DNA of 50,635 nucleotides. It comes from an uncultured Thiogranum sp. Its GTDB lineage: Bacteria > Pseudomonadota > Gammaproteobacteria > DSM-19610. A model generated the notes under the pieces. That model was given only the letters and a program-made list of their open reading frames with translations, had not been told where the DNA came from and made no database searches. Position 1 is the first letter of the stretch; the number at the start of each line of letters is the position of its first letter. Shown piece after piece: positions 38,882 to 47,200 of the stretch. The stretch covers positions 1 to 50,635 of the forward strand of contig CAJXFW010000004.1 in NCBI GenBank assembly GCA_913053655.1, read 5' to 3'. The translations under genes and the position numbers were made by a program.

Positions 38882-39743
38882 TCTCTAATGTATCCAACTC
38901 CTGCTGAGTTGGTGGGCGTTTAAAGCCTTTGCTGCCCGGCATCGCATTATCAAATTTAACTCGGTTTAATGCGCCGGGAGGGGCTTTAGGATTAGTATTT
39001 GGGACAAACTCTTTAACACGTTTTGGTGAAATATCAATTACAGATCCATCTGGTCTTGTAGTTCGAATTGCTTTATCACCAGCACGAGTAGTTCGAACCA
39101 AAGTATTCCCTGCACTCTTTGCAGCAGAAATACCGCTAACAAAAGAGCGAACAACACCAGAAAATAACCCCGCCTCACCACCTGCTATAGCCGCATTCGA
39201 TGTAAGTGCAAGCTGTATATCAACTTCGCCAAAAGCCGCATACTGACTGATTGAGTCTGCAATTACTCCTAATCCATAGCCTATCCCTGTTTCTCTTGCT
39301 ATGAAAATAAGCCCTACTGAAACAGGCGATTCTCCATTTGGATCCACAAACCTGTACGGATTATTATTCGCATAGGCGTAGCGGTTAAAACTGTAAATAT
39401 TGCTTTCACTGACTCCGGCGGGATCCACCCCCATAAACCGCCCAATTGTTGGGGAGTAGTACCGCGCCCCCACATAGGTCAGCCCCGTCTCCGGATCATC
39501 ACGCTGTCCTGTATAACCCGCTCTGACACCGAACAACTGCCGCTCGCCCAGCAGCTCCACGCCATACGGCTGGTAATGCGCCCGCCATTTCACATTACCT
39601 TGTTCGTCCGCCCCGGCTATCGGGGTGCCCAGCGCATCATTGTAGATGTAGGTGATCTCGACACCGGCCCGGGTATTCAGGCTCAGCAGGCTAATACCGA
39701 TCAGGAAAGCGTGCAGCAGGGCTTTGATATTTGTGCTTTTCAT
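38871..39743 (-). CDS. Secreted orphan Rhs core domain plus variable C-terminal toxin tip (cassette 2)
   Basis: MKSTNIKALLHAFLIGISLLSLNTRAG signal peptide; ITYIYNDALGTPIAGADEQGNVKWRAHYQPYG...GYTGQRDDPETGLTYVGARYYSPTIGRFMGVDPAGVSESNIYSFNRYAYANNNPYRFVDPNG; then unique C-terminus. Confidence 0.88.
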   Translation of the reverse strand: MKSTNIKALLHAFLIGISLLSLNTRAGVEITYIYNDALGTPIAGADEQGNVKWRAHYQPYGVELLGERQLFGVRAGYTGQRDDPETGLTYVGARYYSPTIGRFMGVDPAGVSESNIYSFNRYAYANNNPYRFVDPNGESPVSVGLIFIARETGIGYGLGVIADSISQYAAFGEVDIQLALTSNAAIAGGEAGLFSGVVRSFVSGISAAKSAGNTLVRTTRAGDKAIRTTRPDGSVIDISPKRVKEFVPNTNPKAPPGALNRVKFDNAMPGSKGFKRPPTQQELDTLENAK

Positions 39744-39956
39744 GCTCAGTCTCCTTACTGCAACGTGATATTGCGGCCACGGTGAACGGGTTTATCGTCC
39801 GTTCCCGCATTCCTCAGGCGTACCCGTACCCGGTGCTTGCCCAGTAGTCCCGTGGTATCCCAGCTATAGGTCGAAACTGTACTCATGACTTGCAGCACCT
39901 GCCACTGATCTCCGGTGGACGGGCCTTTTAACTGAAACTCATAGGCATAGCTTCCA
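39744..39956 (-). pseudogene. Duplicated 3' end of the large Rhs/PQQ/Ig gene left upstream of the second tip cassette
   Basis: Near-identical to ~41268-41488: cttactgcaacgtgatattgcggccacggtgaacgggtttatcgtccg...ccggtggacgggccttttaactgaaactcataggcatagcttcc. Confidence 0.88.
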
Positions 39957-40040
39957 CAATGATCAATGGCATGGTTGCGATGAAATGAATGTAGTTATTT
40001 CTGTGCAGACCCTAAACGCCAAGTTTTACAATAACTTTAT

Positions 40041-40361
40041 TTATAGACCATTGACAAGTAACTCAATCAACACATAAAAAGTCCAACCAGAGTATATAAC
40101 CAAAATAGCAATCGACAACAAAGCCATATTTTTATTCGAATATTCGAAAATTTGTTTTCTTATCCTTGCAGACATTAGAGAAAGTACAGAAAGAAAAGAT
40201 AATATTGAAAAAAATACAGAAGTAATTATAAGGGAACTACCATCCCTTGCCTTTATGGAAAATCCTAATTCATGGGAAATAAATGGAAGATAAACCAATG
40301 CCGTTATTAAAATAGCAAAAAAAGCAAGAAGCGGATATATAAACGCAATACATTTTTTCAT
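40041..40361 (-). CDS. Putative membrane immunity protein for the toxin tip at 40383..41267
   Basis: 106 aa, about three TM segments (FIYPLLAFFAILITALVYLPFI; SLIITSVFFSILSFLSVLSL; ALLSIAILVIYSGWTFYVLIELLV), just downstream of the tip, AT-rich. Confidence 0.6.
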   Translation of the reverse strand: MKKCIAFIYPLLAFFAILITALVYLPFISHELGFSIKARDGSSLIITSVFFSILSFLSVLSLMSARIRKQIFEYSNKNMALLSIAILVIYSGWTFYVLIELLVNGL

Positions 40362-40382
40362 ATTAAAAACACATCCATATCG

Positions 40383-41267
40383 CTACGGCTTAAACTTAAT
40401 TTTATCTGCGCTTGATGCTCCGGGGCTAAGCCGTCCATTATTCGGTAATTTAACCTCTTTACCTTCAGATTTATTTGCAACGGCAGATGCCGCACTACTG
40501 CTATTCGTTCCGAACGGCCCAGCAAATGCTGCATAGTCGGTATCCTCTACTAGCGAAGAGGCATTTTTATCAACAGTAGCATCAGGCGCATTAATTAGGG
40601 TAACCGATTGTTGTACATCGGCTACGGATTTATTTACTAGCCCCTTCCAGAACGTTTGGTCTGTCTCGCTTGTGTCTTTCGAAAACCCTTTTGTATTAGC
40701 ATCAACGCGGCCGGTGTTGCCACTATTGTTTTCGCCATAAGAATAAACTGTCGCATTAGGATCGCCTACTGAATTAGCATTTGAAACTACAAAGTTATGG
40801 TTAGCAATAACTCCAGCTCTCCCATCAAGAGGGCGACTAACTAAGTACGGTGCCCTTCCATCCGGATCCACATACCTATACGGATTATCATTCGCATACG
40901 CGTAGCGGTTGAAACTGTAAATATTGCTTTCGCTGACTCCGGCAGGATCCACCCCCATAAACCGGCCGAGCGCAGGCGAGTAGTACCGCGCTCCCATATA
41001 AGTCAGCCCCGTCTCCGGATCAGCACGCTGTCCGGTATAACCTGCTCTGACACCGAATAACTGTCGCTCACCCAACAGCTCCTCACCATACGGCTGGTAA
41101 TGCGCCCGCCACTTCACATTACCTTGTTCGTCCGCCCCGGCTATCGGGGTGCCCAGCGCATCATTGTAGATGTAGGTGATCTCGACACCGGCCCGGGTAT
41201 TCAGGCTCAGCAGGCTAATACCGATCAGGAAAGCGTGCAGCAGGGCTTTGATATTTGTGCTTTTCAT
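40383..41267 (-). CDS. Secreted orphan Rhs core domain plus variable C-terminal toxin tip (cassette 1)
   Basis: Same signal peptide and core as 38871..39743; SD taaggagactgagcATG overlaps the stop codon of the large Rhs gene; unique tail GVIANHNFVVSNANS...VYSYGENNSGNTG...FGTNSSSAASAVANKSEG. Confidence 0.88.
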   Translation of the reverse strand: MKSTNIKALLHAFLIGISLLSLNTRAGVEITYIYNDALGTPIAGADEQGNVKWRAHYQPYGEELLGERQLFGVRAGYTGQRADPETGLTYMGARYYSPALGRFMGVDPAGVSESNIYSFNRYAYANDNPYRYVDPDGRAPYLVSRPLDGRAGVIANHNFVVSNANSVGDPNATVYSYGENNSGNTGRVDANTKGFSKDTSETDQTFWKGLVNKSVADVQQSVTLINAPDATVDKNASSLVEDTDYAAFAGPFGTNSSSAASAVANKSEGKEVKLPNNGRLSPGASSADKIKFKP

Positions 41268-41278
41268 GCTCAGTCTCC

Positions 41279-44200
41279 TTACTGCAACGTGATATTGCGA
41301 CCGCGGTGAACCGGTTTATCGTCCGTCCCCGCATTCCTCAGGCGTACCCGTACCCGGTGCCGGCCCAGTAGTCCCGTGGTATCCCAGTTATAGGTCGAAA
41401 GGGTGCCCATGGGTTGCAGCACTTGCCATTTGCCCCCCGTGGACGGGCCTTTCACCTGAAACTCATAGTCATAGCTGCCATTCCCTCCAACACCCTGGGC
41501 ACTCAACTGGATAGCGGCCCCGCTCGGCTGGGTGCCCCCCGGCGTCACGGTGAGATCCGCCGCTGTGGCGGCATTCGGGGCGTTTACCCAGTAAGCCTTT
41601 CCTTTTTTTACCGGCTTGTCCAGGCTACCAGCTTTCCGGGCTCGCACCCGGAGTCGGTTTTTGCCTGGATAACCCGTTGTGTCCCAACTGACGGATGCCT
41701 GGCTGCTGTAATCCTGTAACAGCTGCCAGCTACCGTTGGTGGTGACGGAACGGACCTCAAAGCGGTATGCATAGGGACCGGTGCCACCGCTGGCCAGCCC
41801 GGTAAGGGTCACCACCTGGCCCACTGTCTGCGGGCTGGCGACATCGGTAGCCACGGTGACCGATGTTGCCGCATTGACACCGTTTACCCAGAAGGTTTTG
41901 CCGCTCCGAATCACGGGTCCGGTCGTGCCCGCTTCGCGCACCGTCACCTGCAAACGGTTTTTACCCAGGTAGGTCGTCGTATCCCACACCACGCTGGTCT
42001 GTGCCGAATAATTACTCAACATCACCCAGACACCCCCCGTTGCGTCACCTTTGATCCGGAAGCGGTAATTGTAGCTGACCGTCGTAACCGAGACGGCGGC
42101 GCTGACGGTAACCGCTGCACCTTCGGTCTGTGGGCTGTTCAGGCTGGTGTTCAGCGTGACCACCACGGCGGCTTGCTGGATGTCTATCGGCACTGTAGTG
42201 GTCACCCTGTTACCGCCCGAATCACTGACCGTGGCGGTTATCACATGGCTGCCCACAGACAAGGTTGACACGCTCAACGGACTGCCCGTACCCAGCGGTC
42301 CATCGAGTGATGAGTCCCAGCTCACGGCATTGGCCAGGTCACCATCCTCCGGATCGATGGCCGTTGCCGTAAATACGACAGCGTCTCCCGCAGCAAATAC
42401 TTGTGCAGCCACAGGCATCACCACTGCCAGGGTAGGCGGCTGATCGGGCTGAACCAGTTGGGTGGTCACATTACCCGTGCGGTGAACATCATGCCCCAGC
42501 GTTGGCCACGGCGTGGCGGCGAGCCCTCGAACGCCGGCGTACAGGCCGAGCAGGCGGTTGTCCGACGTACCCACATACAGGACACCCTTGTCGTCGATAT
42601 AGGGCGATGCCGCACCCAGCGGGGCGCCGACGGCTACCCGCCAGTTCAGCGCTCCGTCGGGGTTCAGTGCATAGACATAGCCGTCATCCGATCCAAAATA
42701 GAGACCGCCGCCTTTGCCGATCACGGGGTTGGAACGAACTGCGCCGCCGGTTTGATACGACCATTGCATCGTGCCGATGGAATTGACGGCGTAGACAAAG
42801 CCGTCTTCCACTATCACGTAGACCGTTCCGTCAGCACCGATTACCGGTGCTGTAGACACAGGCGCACCCACGGTGAACGACCATGCCAATATACCGGTGT
42901 CTGATGCCAGTGCATAAAGCCGGCCATCGGCAGAACCAATATACACGGTGCCATCGGCACCGATAGCCGGCGTCCCGTTCAGAGCACCGGAAGTCGCAAA
43001 TGTCCACAGCTCGGTGCCTGTCGTATCAAGCGCGTGTACCACACCATCGGCTGTTCCAACAATCACGACATCGTTGGCGTTGATGACGGGTGCCGTTGTA
43101 ACGTCTGCTGTCAGTACCGTGCTCCATTGGAGGTTGGTGGAGGAGCTGAGTTTATAAAATGTATTCGGTGAAGACCCGAAATAAATCGACCCGGTTGAAT
43201 CCAGTGCAAACCCCGGGGCCAGTTGAGTCCCATAGCTATTCGATGAAATGAACTGCCCGTTAAGTTTCACCGACCTGACCCCTGGAAAATTTCTATCCGG
43301 AATCATAATTCTGTCAAACGTGGTTATTACCGGTGTCACAGGCGTAATCTGACCAGAGAAAAAGCTCCACTCGATATTCCCCAGGTAATGAACTTCACCG
43401 AGCCCCGCAAAGACCGGATTGCGATCAGCATGATGGACCGGAGCTCCTTCAACCGGTCCGTTTACCGATAATGACCAGAGCTGTGTGCCAGGTGCCGGTA
43501 CGGAGAGCGGGTCCAAAGGTTCTGTACCCAGACGGAACTCAATCGCATCAATCGCACCGTCGCCATCGCTGTCACGTTCGCTCGTGTTGGAACGCGGATC
43601 AAGACCGCGCGCCACTTCATACCCATCCGGCATCGTGTCCCCGTCGGTATCTGCATTATAGGGGTGGGTTTGTGCCTGGAATTCTTCAAGGTTGCTTAGT
43701 CCATCGCTGTCAAAATCCAGGCCGGCGTCCAGCGGATTGGTCGGGTCGCTGTTAATCCAGCGCTCATAACAATCCGTGATTCCATCGCCATCCTGATCAA
43801 TGCCGGCACAGCCTTCCACGGACCGGGTTTGTCGAAGGTTACCACCACGAATAGGCCATATTGCACTGCTCGGCGTTGCGTTATCGTTGTTGTTAAGCGC
43901 GTAGAGCGTACTGATGCCGGGCTGAGTTGCCACGGTGAGCAGTGTTCCATCCGGCCCCATAGCCACGTCACTAATTTGATCAGCAATTATGTACGAAGTA
44001 GCCCATTTCTGAGTACGGTTACCGGAAAATGAATAGACCACATTTTCACCCCTCTCAGAAAGAGTCTGATAAACTTGATCATTTTCAGCGAGCAGCGGCG
44101 TATATTGATTTACATTCAGCAAGCCCGGATCGTTGGACCACTCCCCATTCGGGTTCTGGGTCAGATTAGGCGGATAGGAAAAAATGCGCAGTGTTGACGA

Positions 44201-47200
44201 GTATATATTGCCAAGGCTGTCAATGACCGGGCTGGTGGGCGGATTAACCTCGCCGCCTACAGTTATACCCGCTCTTGTCTGACGCTGAAAACTACCGTCT
44301 GGATTAATGGCAACCAGCCCGTCTACACCACGGCTTTGTGAGTAAACAGCAAGATACAGACTACCATCTACACCGATCGCCGGTTTCCCGGTGACATCTG
44401 CGTCGAGTCCATAGGTCCATTTCAGGCTACCATCCGGATTGATCGCGTATACCGCCTTGCCTTGTGTGGGGTCTTCGGAGCAACTGATTGTTGGTGTTCC
44501 CGTACAGGCGGTCACGGCATAGACCTCACCACCGACACCGGCGACAATAGATTCGCCAAATGAACCTGCAGGCACGGAATATATCCACAGCAAGCCACCT
44601 TGTGCATCTAACGCGTGTATGTCTGCACTGGTGGTGGACGTGGCAGGTGAAACATAGACCCGATTTTCGGTAACCGCCAAAAATCCACCCACTGAGTAGC
44701 TCCAGAGCAGGGATCCGGCGGTATCATAGGCATAGGTGCCGGCGCCATCGCATGAAGCGATAATGGTGCCGTTCCGGCTGATGGCGACCTGCCCGGCAAT
44801 AGCACTGTTACTGCCGCCAGGTTTTCCTCCTCCACCGGGTATTCCACCGCCACCTTTTCCTCCTCCAAAAATACCGCCGATAACCGCGCAGCTACCAGCG
44901 CCGGGCAGGCGATTCGACCAGAGCGCGGTACCTTGTGCCGAAAACGCATGCACTGTCGCAACGCCGGCATCTGCCGATACGAGATATAGTGTCCCATCGT
45001 TACTCACAGCCGGGAAGCTGGCAAGGCCGCTCACACTGGTACTCCAGGTAACCGAGCCGCTCGGCACTGAACTCGCGTCCTGCGGATCGGAATCACCCAA
45101 AGATTCCTGGAGATTGGTAAACCCGTCACCGTCGGCATCAGCCGCTGCATCGTCTACACGTGGGTCCAGTCCGTTTTGAACTTCAAAGCTGTCGGACATT
45201 CCGTCGAAATCGGTATCTGCATTAAACAGATTCGTTTTATACTGGAATTCCTGTAAGTTCGTCAGCCCATCGCCATCGGGGTCAGCCGCACCGTCTGCGG
45301 CGTTTGCAGGATCAAGGCCTACTTTCAACTCAAAGCAATTCGGGATGCCGTCACCATCGGTATCTGTAGAGGTGGCATCGCAGATATCCTCTCGAATAGC
45401 CACGAGGTTGGATCCAAGCCGGATGTATTCCTTTGTGATGATATTGGCGTCGTCGTACTCATACATCAGCTGTCCGGCCTGGCTGTACAAGGTATAAATT
45501 GTTGTACTTGATGTCTGTTCGACGGTTCGGCGTTTATTGCCGTCATAACTGAAGGTATTACCCGCTACCACCTGCGTCAGGTCAGACGAATCGTCGTAAA
45601 CATAGCTTCGACTTCCATCGGAAGTGACGTTACCGAACACATCATAGGCAAGCTGGGCAGAAAGGCTGCCCGTGACGCTATCAAGGAGATTACTGGTGGC
45701 GTTATAGCTGTAGGTCTGGGTCTGACTGCCAATCATTTTACTGGACAGATTACCGACACTGTCGTAGGCAAAGTTGCCAATGCCCCAGGTACCGTTTGCC
45801 GATGTCAGCCGGTTGATGCCGTCGTACACCATAGCAATATCGTTGGTAGGATTGATGCTGTCGCTGATAGAGGTGACGTTACCTGCGAGGTCATACAGGT
45901 AACCCAGGCCAACAATACCGGCTGTAGAAATGGCGGAAGGTAACAAACGGTTGTTCAGCTGGACATCCAGTTGGGTGCCGTTCGCGTACTGAATAGTTCG
46001 AATATGACCACTCGGGTGAAAGTCTACGGCTGTCACGAAACCACTCACCTGTGTCGGCCACCCATAGCGGTTGGGCGAATAACTAATGGACAAACCGCTC
46101 GGGTAGGTGACCTGACTCAGGGCGTCGAGTGCATTGTACTGATAACCCAGGTCAAACTGCTGACTGCCAACAACCAGTCGTTCCGAGCTCAAGTTATCGT
46201 TGTCGTCATAACTGTACGTCCAGGTCGTATTACCTCTTATCAGTGAGGTCAGATTATTATTGGCATCGTAATTGTTAAAAATATCCGGTGTGGCACCGGG
46301 ATAGTTCACCGTTTTCAGCCGATTCAACCCGTCATAGCTAAACGCGTTTGTCCGGGCGGATGTACCTGTGCCGTACGTTTCAGACAGTTTATTGCCGAGC
46401 GCATCGCGCGTGTACTGGATTACACCGATTTCCGGGTGTGTTTCGCTTGTCAGGTAATAGCGACTGTCGTAGGCAAATCCGCGCTGAAAACTGCCTTGCT
46501 GGATACTGGTCACAAGGTCGAGTGTGTTGCGGGCAATGGTGGTAACAACCGACTCCGGGGACTCCATGCGCATCAGCGCCCGTTGGTCCGGCGATCCATA
46601 GGCACGATAGAAAAATCGGGTGACGTTGCCGCGTGGATCTGTGGCCCGGACCTGATTTCCGCCCAGATAAGCAAACTGCGTAGTGACGCCCCCCGGTTGT
46701 GACTGTGTCAATACTCTTCCCAGAGCGTCATATGAGGTCGTGGTACCCAGGGTACTGTTTGGATAGGACTCAAAAACCTTGTTGCCGATATTATCGTAGC
46801 GGGTGGTCTGCTGAATACTCTCCCCGGTAACCGTATCATCGCTGATCGAAGTAACAACGCGTCCAAATCCGTCACGCAACTCTCGTTTTCTGAAACCACC
46901 CCGTGTCAGAATCGTTTCATTCGCGCTTGGACGCGTGATCGCGACCACGGCCCCGCGTGGTTGTGTGATGGACGTGACTCTGTTCAGGCTGTCATAGGTA
47001 TACTGTGTTGTCTTGCCCCGTCCGTTGGTCTCGGACTGTATGGTGCTCGCTGCATTGACGACCCGGTTAACGGTCACGCCTTCAGGCTGTACCTCATTCT
47101 GCGGAATACCTCTGAAATAGTTGTTAAAGCGTTTTATCGAGCCGCGCGCATCCTGAACGGTGGCCACATTACCTGCTGGATAGTAGGTAAAACCGGTCGT

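Noticed and set aside
44821-44881. Gly-rich tract in the first PQQ block as a frameshift or sequencing error
   Set aside because: Reading frame stays open on both sides and PQQ motifs resume (AIAGQVAISRNGTIIASCDGAGTYAYDTAG); more likely a flexible loop.
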